Positions 13,777 to 22,800 of a DNA stretch of 23,773 nucleotides are shown here, piece after piece (the stretch's first letter is position 1; each line of letters begins with the position of its first letter). The notes below the pieces were generated by a model. It had not been told where the DNA came from, made no database searches, and saw nothing but the letters and a program-made list of their open reading frames with translations. Source of the stretch: Myxococcales bacterium (lineage in GTDB: Bacteria > Myxococcota > Myxococcia > Myxococcales > Myxococcaceae); assembly GCA_003153055.1 (NCBI GenBank), contig PMBV01000075.1, positions 940-24,712 on the forward strand. The letters are read 5' to 3'. A program made the translations under genes and the position numbers.

Positions 13777-16470
13777 ATGCTCTTGCAGTCGCTGTGCGCC
13801 GCGATGGTCCTGGTGAGCCCACCCAAGCCACTGGTGGCCGGGCCGTCAGTGGAAGGCGTGACGGAGTACTCGCTGCCCAATGGTCTCCGGGCCCTCGTGC
13901 TCCCTGACCCGTCGGCCTCGACCGTCACCGTCAACCTCACGGTGCTCGTGGGCAGCCGTCACGAGGGCTACGGCGAGAAGGGCATGGCGCACCTGCTCGA
14001 GCACCTCCTGTTCAAGGGCAGCCCGAAGTACCGCGACCCCAAGAAGCTGCTCGACGCCCGCGGCGCGCAGTGGAACGGAATGACGACGGAGGATCGAACC
14101 ACCTACTTCGAGGCGATGGCGGCCACCGACGCCAACCTCGAGTTCGGGGTGCGCTTCGAGGCCGATCGCCTGGTCAACAGCTTCGTCGACCAGAAGGATC
14201 TCGCCACCGAGATGACCGTGGTGCGCAACGAGTTCGAGGCCAGCGAGAATGATGGGGCCGGCGTGCTGCGAGGCCGGGTGCGAGCCGCCGCGATGCCGTG
14301 GCACAACTACGGGCGAACCGTCATCGGCATTCGCGCCGACATCGAGCGGGTGCCCATCGATCGCCTCAAGGCCTTCTACCAGCGCTACTACCAGCCGGAC
14401 AACGCAGTGCTGGTGCTCTCGGGCAAGTTCGACGAAGCCAAGGCGTTGGCCCTCATCGCCGACGCCTTCGGGAAGATTCCCCGGCCGTCCCGCCGGCTCC
14501 CTGACACCTTCACCACCGAGCCCACCCAGGACGGCGAGCGGTCGGTTACGGTTCGCCGCGTCGGTGGTGCGCCACTGCTCGTCGCGGCCTGGAGAATTCC
14601 CTCGGTGGTGGACCCAGACTACGCCGCCCTCATGGTGCTCCAGGGGGTGCTCGGCGATCAGCCCCAGGGCCGGCTGTATCAAGCGCTGGTCGACACCAAG
14701 AAGGCCGCCTCGGCGCGCTGCGATCTCGACGAGCTCAAGGAGCCGGGCCTGTTCGACTGCTCTGCCTCGTTCAAGGAGGGCGACGCCACCGGACCCGCGA
14801 AGGACGTGATGGTGGGGCTCCTCGAGGCCCATGGCTCGCTTCGAGACGATGAGGTCGCCAGGGCCCGCGACGGCTGGCTCTCGCAGTACGAGCAGGAGCT
14901 GGCGAACACCGACGCCCTGGCCTTTCAGCTCTCGACCTCGGTGGCGCTGGGCGACTGGCGGTTGGTGTACTGGCTCCGTGATCGACTCAAGGCCGTGACG
15001 ACCGCCGACGTGCAGCGCGTCTGGGCGAGGTACGTGAAACCCCAGAATCGCACCCTGGGAGAATACGTGCCCACTCAGAGCCCCGATCGCGCCGAGATTC
15101 CCCCCACCGGCGACGCCAAGGCGGTGCTGGCTCACTACACCGGCGGCCAAGCCGTGCAGCAAGGCGAGGCCTTCGACCCCACGCCCCAGAACATCGCGGC
15201 TCGCACTCGTCGGGTGACGCTGCCCAATGGCGCGCAGCTGCTCCTGCTCCCCAAGAAGAGCCGAGCCCAGGCCGTCAGCCTGGTCATGGAGCTCAAGCTG
15301 GGGACCTCGCAGAGCCTCGCCTCCCAGCAAGCCGTGGCGCTCCTGACCGCGAGCCTGCTGGGCCGTGGCACCACGACGCTGGGGTACCGCGACTTTCGCA
15401 CGAGCCTGGAGCGCCTCACGTCGGACATCGGCGTTCACGGCCAGGGGCAATCGGTCAGCATCGCGTTGCACACCAAGCGTCCACAGCTCCCCGAGGTGTT
15501 GGGCTTGCTGGCGCAGCTCCTCAGATCCCCCGCGCTCGACGCGGCCGAGCTCGAGGTGCTGAAGAGCGAGCACCTCACCCATCTCGATGCCATGAAGGCT
15601 GAGCCGTCGGCCCTGGGCGCCAACGAGCTGGCGAGGGCCGTCGCGCCGCTCCCCGCGGGTCACGTGCAGGCCGCGCTGCCGTTCGCCGAGCAGGCTGCCA
15701 ACGCGAAGGCGGTGACGGCGGAGCGAGTGAGGGCGTTCTACCGGCGCTTCTACGGCGCCCAGAACGCGTCGGTGGCCGTGGTGGGTGACTTCGACCCGGT
15801 GGCGGTGGAGGCCGCGCTGGCCAAGGCGCTGGGTGACTGGACGGCGAGCGAGAAGTACGAGCGCATCGTCGAGCCCTTCGTGCCCACCACGCCGGGAGCG
15901 CTCACGCTGGCCACGCCCGACAAGGCCAACGCCTGGATGGGGACGGCCCTGATGCTGCCGCTCCTCGATTCGGCGCCCGAGTACCCGGCGCTCCTCCTGG
16001 CGTCCATGGCGTTGGGCGGTTCTCCCAGCGCCCGGCTGTTCGAGAGCCTCCGGGAGAAGAAGGGGCTCTCCTACGGCGCCTACGCCATGCTCCACGTCGA
16101 CTCGAAGAGTGAGCGGGCCCTGCTGATGACCGACGTCATCTACGCTCCTGAGAACGTCGCCGCGGTGGAGGAGGGGCTCCAGGCTGAGCTGGCCCGGTGG
16201 CCGTCGCTCACCCAGGCTGAGCTCGATCACGTGCGCGGGGAGATGCTCGAGGCCCGGGCGCAGGGGCGTGGCAATGACGACGAGCTCGCTCGGACGTTGG
16301 CCGGGCTCGCTTCGCTGGGCCGCGGCATCGACTGGGAGGCGAAGCTCGACGAGGCGCTGAAGGCCGTGACCGTTGATCAGGCGAACGCGGCGGTGCGCAG
16401 GTACATTGATCCGTCGAAGCTCGTTCTGGTCAAGGCCGGTGACTTCAAGGCACTTCCGGCTCCGAAGTAG
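13777..16470 (+). CDS. M16 family zinc metallopeptidase (pitrilysin/insulinase type)
   Basis: A predicted exported peptidase of 897 residues with two M16 halves. A short hydrophobic leader (MLLQSLCAAMVLVSPPKPLVAG) is followed by the active half: the inverted zinc motif H-L-L-E-H at residues 72-76 with the third ligand Glu in VVRNEFE at about 152. The second half begins near residue 470 (VTLPNGAQLLLLPKKSRAQ) and lacks H-x-x-E-H, as usual for the non-catalytic partner. It keeps the substrate-binding block REKKGLSYGAYAML near residue 765. ATG 13777 is the first start; no strong ribosome site is seen. It opens a plus-strand cluster; the Nudix gene starts within 7-40 bases of its stop. It most likely degrades short peptides in the periplasm. 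Family call firm. Confidence 0.93.
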   Translation: MLLQSLCAAMVLVSPPKPLVAGPSVEGVTEYSLPNGLRALVLPDPSASTVTVNLTVLVGSRHEGYGEKGMAHLLEHLLFKGSPKYRDPKKLLDARGAQWNGMTTEDRTTYFEAMAATDANLEFGVRFEADRLVNSFVDQKDLATEMTVVRNEFEASENDGAGVLRGRVRAAAMPWHNYGRTVIGIRADIERVPIDRLKAFYQRYYQPDNAVLVLSGKFDEAKALALIADAFGKIPRPSRRLPDTFTTEPTQDGERSVTVRRVGGAPLLVAAWRIPSVVDPDYAALMVLQGVLGDQPQGRLYQALVDTKKAASARCDLDELKEPGLFDCSASFKEGDATGPAKDVMVGLLEAHGSLRDDEVARARDGWLSQYEQELANTDALAFQLSTSVALGDWRLVYWLRDRLKAVTTADVQRVWARYVKPQNRTLGEYVPTQSPDRAEIPPTGDAKAVLAHYTGGQAVQQGEAFDPTPQNIAARTRRVTLPNGAQLLLLPKKSRAQAVSLVMELKLGTSQSLASQQAVALLTASLLGRGTTTLGYRDFRTSLERLTSDIGVHGQGQSVSIALHTKRPQLPEVLGLLAQLLRSPALDAAELEVLKSEHLTHLDAMKAEPSALGANELARAVAPLPAGHVQAALPFAEQAANAKAVTAERVRAFYRRFYGAQNASVAVVGDFDPVAVEAALAKALGDWTASEKYERIVEPFVPTTPGALTLATPDKANAWMGTALMLPLLDSAPEYPALLLASMALGGSPSARLFESLREKKGLSYGAYAMLHVDSKSERALLMTDVIYAPENVAAVEEGLQAELARWPSLTQAELDHVRGEMLEARAQGRGNDDELARTLAGLASLGRGIDWEAKLDEALKAVTVDQANAAVRRYIDPSKLVLVKAGDFKALPAPK

Positions 16471-16509
16471 GGTGAGATGTCTTCTTCGTTGTGCGAGAGG
16501 GCCCCGCGC

Positions 16510-16917
16510 ATGTCTCGTCGTCAGATTCGAGTCGTGGGAGCGATGCTGGAGCGTGAGCCTGGGCGGTACCTCATCACCCAGCGATCGCCCAAGTCAGCGC
16601 TTCCGCTGAAGTGGGAGTTTCCCGGCGGGAGGGTGGATGAGGCAGAGGACGACGAGGCCGCGCTCCGTCGCGAGCTGAAGGAGCGGTTGGGGCTCGACGT
16701 GGAGGTCGACGAGGTGGCGGCCTCCACGCACCACGAGTACCCGACCTACGAGGTCGACTTCCACGTGTTCCACTGCCGCCTGGTGGACCCTCGCCAGCCG
16801 GTCAGCCACGCCCGGGTGAACGATCATCGGTGGGTCACGCTCGAAGAGATGGGTGACTACGAGTTCCCCGATGCCGACGCCAAGACGCTCGCCCAGCTCC
16901 TCGACCTGGAGGCGTGA
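16510..16917 (+). CDS. Nudix hydrolase, MutT-like
   Basis: Likely hydrolyses oxidised or other unwanted nucleoside triphosphates (8-oxo-dGTP type) to monophosphates. The 135-residue protein starts directly with the first strand (RRQIRVVGAMLER) and has TQRSPKSALPLKWEFPGG, a typical MutT entry to the Nudix box. The box reads G-x5-E-x7-R-E-L-x-E-R-L-G-L: all positions fit except the second Glu of the E-E pair, which is Arg, a position that binds metal in E. coli MutT. ATG 16510 has GAGGG eight bases upstream and matches the usual family N-terminus; ATG 16477, closer to the previous stop, would add 11 residues. Its TGA overlaps the tdk start region. With tdk, the UPRT-like gene and hpt it makes a nucleotide-handling cluster. 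Confidence 0.88.
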   Translation: MSRRQIRVVGAMLEREPGRYLITQRSPKSALPLKWEFPGGRVDEAEDDEAALRRELKERLGLDVEVDEVAASTHHEYPTYEVDFHVFHCRLVDPRQPVSHARVNDHRWVTLEEMGDYEFPDADAKTLAQLLDLEA

Positions 16918-17519
16918 TGCACCAGGTCCCCAAGGATACCGGGTGGATCGAGGTCATCTGTGGCCCGATGTTCTCGGGCAAGACCGAGGAGCTGATCCGC
17001 CGGCTGAAGCGCGCGGTGTACGGCAAGCAGAAGGTGCAGGTCTTCAAGCCCGCCATCGACGATCGCTACGACGAGCTGGCGGTGGTGAGCCACTCGCGGC
17101 TCAAGCTGGTGGCCACGCCGATCCAGCGGGCCGAGGAGATCCTCCACCGGCTCCGCACCGACACCACCGTGGTGGGCATCGACGAGGTGCAGTTCCTCGG
17201 CATCGACGTGGTGACGGTCATCGACACGCTGGCGTCGCGGGGCCTGAGGGTCGTTTGCGCCGGCCTCGATCAGGACTTCGAGGGCAAGCCCTTCGAGCCC
17301 ATGCCCCAGCTCCTCGCCATGGCCGAGCACATCACCAAGGAGCTCGCCATCTGCGTGGTGTGCGGTAACCCGGCGGGCCGGTCGCAGCGACTCTCGTCGT
17401 CGCGGGAGCGGGTGGTGGTGGGGGCCGGCGACGCCTACGAGGCCCGTTGCCGCAAGTGCCACGTGCCCGCGCCCGTCGAGGCGACCCTTCCGCAGAACCT
17501 CGAGCTGTTCACCTTCTGA
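16917..17519 (+). CDS. tdk: Thymidine kinase (type II)
   Basis: Phosphorylates thymidine with ATP in the salvage pathway. Signatures in the 200-residue protein: P-loop GPMFSGKTEELI (residues 16-27), GIDEVQF at 88-94 with the catalytic Glu91, the lasso region after GNPAGRSQR, and a zinc site formed by the CVVC and CRKC pairs. ATG 16917 is used because GGAGG lies four bases upstream; the overlapping GTG 16914 would be too close to it. It overlaps the Nudix stop by one base and is followed after 18 bases by the UPRT-like gene. Length and motifs are typical. Confidence 0.96.
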   Translation: MHQVPKDTGWIEVICGPMFSGKTEELIRRLKRAVYGKQKVQVFKPAIDDRYDELAVVSHSRLKLVATPIQRAEEILHRLRTDTTVVGIDEVQFLGIDVVTVIDTLASRGLRVVCAGLDQDFEGKPFEPMPQLLAMAEHITKELAICVVCGNPAGRSQRLSSSRERVVVGAGDAYEARCRKCHVPAPVEATLPQNLELFTF

Positions 17520-17537
17520 AAAGAGGACGTTCCCGTC

Positions 17538-18353
17538 ATGCCCGATGTGTCGTACGAGAAACTCGCTTTTCGCCTCCCGGAGCTCGAGCACCGGTACGGC
17601 CCCAACGTGCACCTGGTCGGCACGCCGTACCAGCTCTCGCTCCTCGCCACGCTGTGCGCCAAAGCGACCGGCCAGCCCCAGGTGAACACTCTGGTGCGCG
17701 CGCTGTACACCGAGCTCATCACCCTGGTCGTGAGCCACGCCTTCCCCCGCACCACCGCGGCCATTCCCAGCCGAATGATCGATCACACGCCGCTCGGAGT
17801 GTACCAGGGCGAGATCATCGACCCCTCGGTGCGCGCGGTGACGGTGAACATCGCCCGGGCGGGGACGCTCCCGTCGCAGGTCGTCTACGATCTCCTCAAC
17901 ACGCTGCTCGACCCGGCACTGGTGCGGCAGGATCACCTCATCATGAGCCGCACCCTCGACGTGGCGGAGCACGTGGTTGGCTCGAGCATCGGCGGGGTGA
18001 AGATCGGCGGCGACGTCGACGGCGCCTTCCTCCTCTTTCCCGACCCGATGGGCGCGACGGGGGGCTCGCTGTCGACGGCGATCCAGCTCTACAAAGAAAA
18101 AGTGCCAGGGGCGATCCGCCGGCTGGTGTGCATCAACTTGATCGTCACGCCGGAGTACATTCGCAAGCTCACCGCCGATCACCCGGAGGTGGTCATCTAC
18201 GCGCTGCGGCTCGACCGCGGGCTGTCGCCGGCGGACGTGCTGAGGTCGGTGCCCGGCGAGCGGTGGAGCGAGGAGCGCGGCCTGGACGATCGGCAGTATA
18301 TTGTCCCTGGCGGAGGCGGCATGGGTGAGGTCATGAACAACGCGTACGTCTGA
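17538..18353 (+). CDS. upp: Uracil phosphoribosyltransferase-like protein
   Basis: Predicted to make UMP from uracil and PRPP. The 271-residue protein contains the Upp-type PRPP loop DPMGATGGSLSTAI (from residue 169), the upstream IDHTPLGVYQGEIIDPSVRAV and NIARAGTLPSQ blocks corresponding to the V-x-I-L-R-A-G region, CINLIVTPEYI, and a C-terminus (LDDRQYIVPGGGGMGE) matching the uracil-binding Y-I-P-G-x-G-D-A-G-D stretch, though with G-G-M-G-E in place of D-A-G-D. It is about 60 residues longer than classical Upp, mainly at the N-terminus and in the middle, so base specificity is not certain. A GAGGA lies ten bases before ATG 17538. It sits between tdk and hpt, which supports a salvage role. 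Confidence 0.85.
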   Translation: MPDVSYEKLAFRLPELEHRYGPNVHLVGTPYQLSLLATLCAKATGQPQVNTLVRALYTELITLVVSHAFPRTTAAIPSRMIDHTPLGVYQGEIIDPSVRAVTVNIARAGTLPSQVVYDLLNTLLDPALVRQDHLIMSRTLDVAEHVVGSSIGGVKIGGDVDGAFLLFPDPMGATGGSLSTAIQLYKEKVPGAIRRLVCINLIVTPEYIRKLTADHPEVVIYALRLDRGLSPADVLRSVPGERWSEERGLDDRQYIVPGGGGMGEVMNNAYV

Positions 18354-18364
18354 GAGAGACTTGG

Positions 18365-18898
18365 ATGCCCTTCTACGAACGAGACGTCGACGTGTTGTTC
18401 GACTCCGCCACGCTCAACGCTCGCATCGCCGAGTTGGGGGCGGCCATCACCAAGGACTACCAGGGGCTCGAGCTCACCCTGGTGGGCATCATGAAGGGCT
18501 CGGTGTTCTTCCTCGCCGCGCTGGCCCAGGCCATCGACATGCCCGTGACGCTCGAGCTGATGGGCGTGAGCTCGTACCACGGTGGCACCGAGACGACCGG
18601 AGAGGTCCGCATCACCCACGATCTCACCAAGCCCATTCACAACCGGCACATCTTGGTGGTGGAGGACATCATCGACACCGGCCTCACCATGCGGTTCTTG
18701 TTGGAGAACCTCGCCGCTCGACACCCGGCGTCGGTGAAGGTGGCGTGCCTGCTCGAGAAGCCATCGCGGGCCAAGGTGAAGATCCCCATCGACTACCGGG
18801 GCTTCGTCATCGAGGACAAGTTCGTCGTCGGCTTCGGGCTCGATTGGGGCGAGCGGTACCGTAACCTGCCGTTCATCGGGGTGATGAAGGCCGACTGA
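18365..18898 (+). CDS. hpt: Hypoxanthine phosphoribosyltransferase
   Basis: Converts hypoxanthine (and possibly guanine) with PRPP to the nucleotide. In this 177-residue protein VGIMKGSVFFLAAL, SSYHGGTETTGEVRI (flexible loop with Ser-Tyr), the PRPP loop VVEDIIDTGLTM (residues 98-109), VACLLEKPSRAK and FVVGFGLDWGERYRNLP are all standard. A GAGAGAG lies shortly before ATG 18365. It is the last gene of the salvage cluster; the next gene converges on it with only six bases between stops, so no intrinsic terminator can fit between them. Confident call. Confidence 0.96.
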   Translation: MPFYERDVDVLFDSATLNARIAELGAAITKDYQGLELTLVGIMKGSVFFLAALAQAIDMPVTLELMGVSSYHGGTETTGEVRITHDLTKPIHNRHILVVEDIIDTGLTMRFLLENLAARHPASVKVACLLEKPSRAKVKIPIDYRGFVIEDKFVVGFGLDWGERYRNLPFIGVMKAD

Positions 18899-18904
18899 CG
18901 CACG

Positions 18905-19714
18905 CTACGGCCGGGTTCGGGTCTCCGACTCCTGAGGGCTCGCCGGCTTCTCTGGTGGAGGCGTCGCTCCGCCTTTCTGGAGCGCCTCGAAGACCTCCTT
19001 GAGCTGGGGCCCGAGCACCTGTGACAGGTCGATGCCCTTGGACCCATCGGCTGGGTGAGCCAGGGTCGTGGCCCTCAGCGTCGTGGACAGCAGCTTCACT
19101 TGGGGCTCCACGGCCAGGAGCATGAGGCTCGCGTCGGCCCGGTGCCGCGAATCACTCTCGGCGGCGAGCTTGAGCTGCTCCAGCGCGTCTTCGAGCTTCT
19201 GCCTCGCGTCCTCCAGTCGATCCTGCGCGAGGTGGAAGGCGAGGTCTTGCTGCATCTTCTTGAGGATCTTCCGCTGGTCCGCCGACAGCCCGGTGAGCCG
19301 CTCGGCCCGCCGCACGTAGAAGAGCCCCTTGTCGAGATCCTTGGGAGTATCGGACGCGAGGCGGGGCTTGGCCAGTTGCTCCAGCACGTCGAACAGCGCT
19401 CGATCGAGCTCGTCGCGGTCGTCGAACTTCTGCCCCGCGACCGAAGGCGCGCTGTTACCCGAGAGATCGATGGGCGCATAGGCCTCGGAGAGGTGGGCGT
19501 CGCCCGGCATCCACGGCTCGGCCCCCGTCGGCAGCATGCGCCCCTTCATCACCACCAGCTGCCCGTTCTGAGCCTCGAGCTTCCAGGTGCGCGAGTTCAT
19601 CACCGAGAGGGCATAGAAGGCCGCCGCCCCGAGCCCCAGGAACACAGTGAGGAGCACCAGGTTGCGAAAGGCTCGCCACAGCCGGGTTCCGAAGGAGAGG
19701 CCACTTGGGTCCAT
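18905..19714 (-). CDS. Single-pass membrane protein with helical domain, unknown function
   Basis: The 269-residue protein has a short cytosolic N-terminus (MDPSGLSFGTRLWRAFRN), one transmembrane helix (LVLLTVFLGLGAAAFYALSV, about 19-38), then a periplasmic part: a charged linker with WKLEAQNGQLVVMKGRMLP, and a long helical region (residues 105-245) rich in Leu, Lys, Glu and Gln that looks like a coiled coil or helical bundle, ending in a proline/serine-rich tail. No family is recognised. Start at ATG 19714 because it gives the membrane anchor directly; longer starts up to 19855 add unlikely sequence. It is divergent from the giant coiled-coil gene 88 bases away, so the two may share control or a complex. 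Confidence 0.8.
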   Translation of the reverse strand: MDPSGLSFGTRLWRAFRNLVLLTVFLGLGAAAFYALSVMNSRTWKLEAQNGQLVVMKGRMLPTGAEPWMPGDAHLSEAYAPIDLSGNSAPSVAGQKFDDRDELDRALFDVLEQLAKPRLASDTPKDLDKGLFYVRRAERLTGLSADQRKILKKMQQDLAFHLAQDRLEDARQKLEDALEQLKLAAESDSRHRADASLMLLAVEPQVKLLSTTLRATTLAHPADGSKGIDLSQVLGPQLKEVFEALQKGGATPPPEKPASPQESETRTRP

Positions 19715-19720
19715 GGAGTG

Positions 19721-19726
19721 ACAGTA
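19721..19726 (-). promoter_or_regulatory. Possible -10 box of a leaderless promoter
   Basis: On the minus strand TACTGT is followed by six bases and then ATG 19714, the same spacing as TACACT-N6-ATG at 6333-6345. No Shine-Dalgarno sequence precedes this ATG. A weak ATGAAC lies 18 bases upstream as a possible -35. Confidence 0.35.
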
Positions 19727-19765
19727 GTACGCCCGAGAGCCCTGGTTCATTTCCTGGTGGAATGC

Positions 19766-19793
19766 TTGGGGTTTTCCATCGGGGGGGTAGACT
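19766..19793 (+). promoter_or_regulatory. Candidate promoter of the giant coiled-coil gene
   Basis: TTGGGG (19766-19771) and TAGACT (19788-19793) are 16 bases apart and precede the GTG at 19803. The in-frame TTG at 19797 is an alternative start. Only part of the consensus is matched. Confidence 0.4.
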
Positions 19794-19802
19794 CTCTTGG
19801 GC

Positions 19803-22800
19803 GTGTCATCGACCTTCCGTCGCCTGGGGCAAAGCGAGCTCTTGCCCAGGTACATCTTCGCCGAGAGCCTCTACGCCCGCCGCCGGGTGCTCGAGGTCGG
19901 TGCCGTCGCGTCGACCCAGGGCCAATCGGCGCAGTTCCTCGTCACCCGCGGCGCTCGGCTGGTGGTGGCGGCCGACGCTGATCTCGAGGCCGTGCAGGCG
20001 GCCCAGCAGAAGCTCGCCGGACCGACGCTGCGGTTCCGCCCCACCGTCTTCGATGACTTCGAGTCGGGCAGCTTCGATCTCGTCCTGGTCGCCGATCTCG
20101 GTCCCTACGTCCCTGCGCCGGAGCTCTTGAGGGAGCTCGCCCGCCTGGTGGCCAAGAATGGCTACCTCATGGGCGGCCTTCGGAACCCCTCGGGGCTGGC
20201 GCTGTCGCAGGTGGTCGACCCCGAAGACGCCACCGCGCCTCCGACCTACGGGCAGCTCCTCGACGCCCTGTCGAGCCACTTCGCGTCCATCGAGGTCGCC
20301 ACCCAGTCGCCAGTGCTGGGGTATCAGCTCGCCTTCGAGCGGGGCGAGGGCCTGCAGGTCGATGGCTCGCTGGCGGGCACCTCCGAGGCCGCCTACTTCG
20401 TCGTGGTGGCCGGCCAAGAGCCAGTGCGCACCTTCGATCCCACCTGGGTGCAGCTCCCGCCCGAGCCCCTCGCCTTCACTGGCGGGAAGCTCGAGGAGAT
20501 CTCCAGTCGGGCCCGCGACTCCAAAGAGCGCGGCGACAAGCTGAAGGAGGTCCTCGGCAAGCGCACCGAGGAGCTCGAGGTCAGCACGCGCGCGCTCAAC
20601 GAGAGCCAGCAGCGCCTCGAGGCCGCCAGCGAGGCCGTCAGTCGTCTCACGGCCCAGCTCGAGTCGGCCCGGGAGCGGCCCGAGCAGCTACGCGATCGCG
20701 AAGAGCTGGCGATACGAATTCGTCAGCTCGAGGCCGAGCTCGAGGTGGCTCGTCAACGCGCCATCGACGCCGAGGGTCGCGTCTCCCTCGCCCGCGCCGA
20801 GCTCGAGACCCAGCAGCGCGCCCAGCAAGAGGCCACCGCGACCGGGCTGGCGGCCCAGGAGCAGGCGCGGCTCGAGCGGGCCCGCCGCGAAGAGCTCACC
20901 GGCCAGCTCGAGGACACCCGGGGGCGGCTCACCCAGGCCTACGAAGAGCTCCGAGGCGTTCAGGACGAGGCCGCCCAGGTGCGCCTGGAGCACCAACGCG
21001 CGGCTCTCACCTTGGAGCGCTACAAGGAGGCGCTCACGGTCAAAGACGGCGACCTCGCCCAGGCCAAGGAGCGCGAGCTCCGCCTGGCACAGGGCCAGAC
21101 CGACGCCCTGGCCGCCGTGGAGCACCTCAAGAAGAACATCGAGGTGGCGGAGCTGGAACACCAGCGGCTCCGGGCGGTGGTGGCAGAAAAGGAGGCCGAG
21201 TGTGTCTCGGCCACCCGAACCCTGGAGTCAGAAGAGAAGAAGCGCCTCGACGTCATCGCCCAGCTCGAGCGAGAGCGCGCCCACGTGGCGGCGCTCCTCT
21301 CCGAGCTCAAAGATCGCCAGGCCGAGCTGGCCGGGAGCGAGACCGAGCTTCAGGCCGCCCAGGCAGCCCATGCCCGGGCGCTCCGCGACGTGGAGACCCT
21401 GGCCAGCTCCGAGCGGCACTTTCGCGATCTGACCCACCAGTACGAGGCTCGGCTCACCGACAGCACCAACGACATTCAGCAGCTCTCCGATCAGGTGGCT
21501 CAGCTCGAGAGCGCCAAGGACAACGAGATCGCTCGCGCCAGGCGTCTCGAGCTCGACCTCACCACGGCGGTCACCTCCGAGCGCGCTGCCAGGGAGCGGG
21601 ACGAGGCCCAGATCGCCGAGCTCGAGGGCAAGCTGAGAGGGCTCGAGGAGGCTACCGCGGCCGTCGAGCGCGCCCGGGCCGAGGAGGCCCGCCAGCGGCA
21701 GGAGCTCGAAGGGCGCACGGCGGCGCTGGGCTCGGAGGTCGAACGCCTCGGGGTCAGCCACGCGGCCGAGCTGGCCCAACTCGCCCATGAGAAGGACACG
21801 ACCCTCGCGCGGGAGCGAGAGACGCTGATCGACACCCAGCGGCGCCTGGAGGAGACCGCCGTCGCCGCGCGAGCCGACCTGCAGGCCGCCGCGGAGGCAC
21901 AAGCCCGGCACCAGACCGAGGCTGCCCGCGCCCTGGCCGCGCTCCAGAACCAGCTCGATGAGGCGACCCGCGACATGGCTGGCGAGCTCGCCGTCTTCGT
22001 GGCGCGCGAGCAGGAGCTGATTCAGGAGCGCGACGTCACCCGGGGAGAGCTCGTCGCCCTCGAGCAGCGCTACCAGACCCTCGAGGGAGACGCGCGGCAC
22101 GTCTCCGGGCGAGTGGCCGAGCTCGAAACGCAGGCCCAGACGCTCCTGGCCGCCGCGCGCGAGGCTGAGGCCCGGGCCGCGGAGGTGCGGGGCGAGCTCG
22201 AGGCCCGGCTCGAGGGCGCTCGGCAGGAGACCGAAGACCTCCGAGCCCAGGGGCGCGCCGCGTTGGCCGAGCTGGAGGAGGAGCGCCGAGTCTCTGTCGA
22301 GCGCGCCTCCAGGGCGGAGGCGTTGGGCCGGGAGCTCGAGGACGCTCGCCGCGAGCAGCAGCGCACCGACACCGACCTCGCCCGTGCCGCTGAGCGCCTG
22401 GCCGAGCTGGAGCGGGCCCTCTCCGATGCCGCCTCCCGGCAGGCGGGGCTCGAGACAGTCAGAGACGAGGTTCTCTCCCGACTGTCGGTTGCCGAGGCTC
22501 AGAGGGTCGAGCTTGAGGGTCGCGTGCAGGAGGTGCTCGAGCAGGCCGGGCACGCGGCTGCCGAGCTCGAGGGCGAACGGGCGCTCAAGGCCGAGCTCGA
22601 GGCGCTGCTCCAGAGCGAACGCGAGGCAGTCGTTGGGCAACTGCGGGCCTATGAAGATCGGCTGGGTGCTCGGCAGGCCGAGGTCGAGCGACAGGCCGCG
22701 GCCCGCGCGGTGGCGCTCGACGACCTCCAGCGCCTCAGACGAGACTTCGAAGCCCAGGCCGAAGCGCTCCGGGCCGAGGGCCTCCGGGCCGAAGAGCTCG

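Noticed and set aside
13846..16230. 794-codon minus-strand open frame under the M16 peptidase
   Set aside because: Shadow of a high-GC gene; the plus strand carries a full M16 protein with active-site motifs.
21228..22640. Long open frame on the minus strand opposite the coiled-coil gene
   Set aside because: Its Leu/Gly-rich product is the expected antisense of a Glu/Leu/Ala/Arg-coded coiled coil; no start signal, and the plus frame is continuous and clearly coding.
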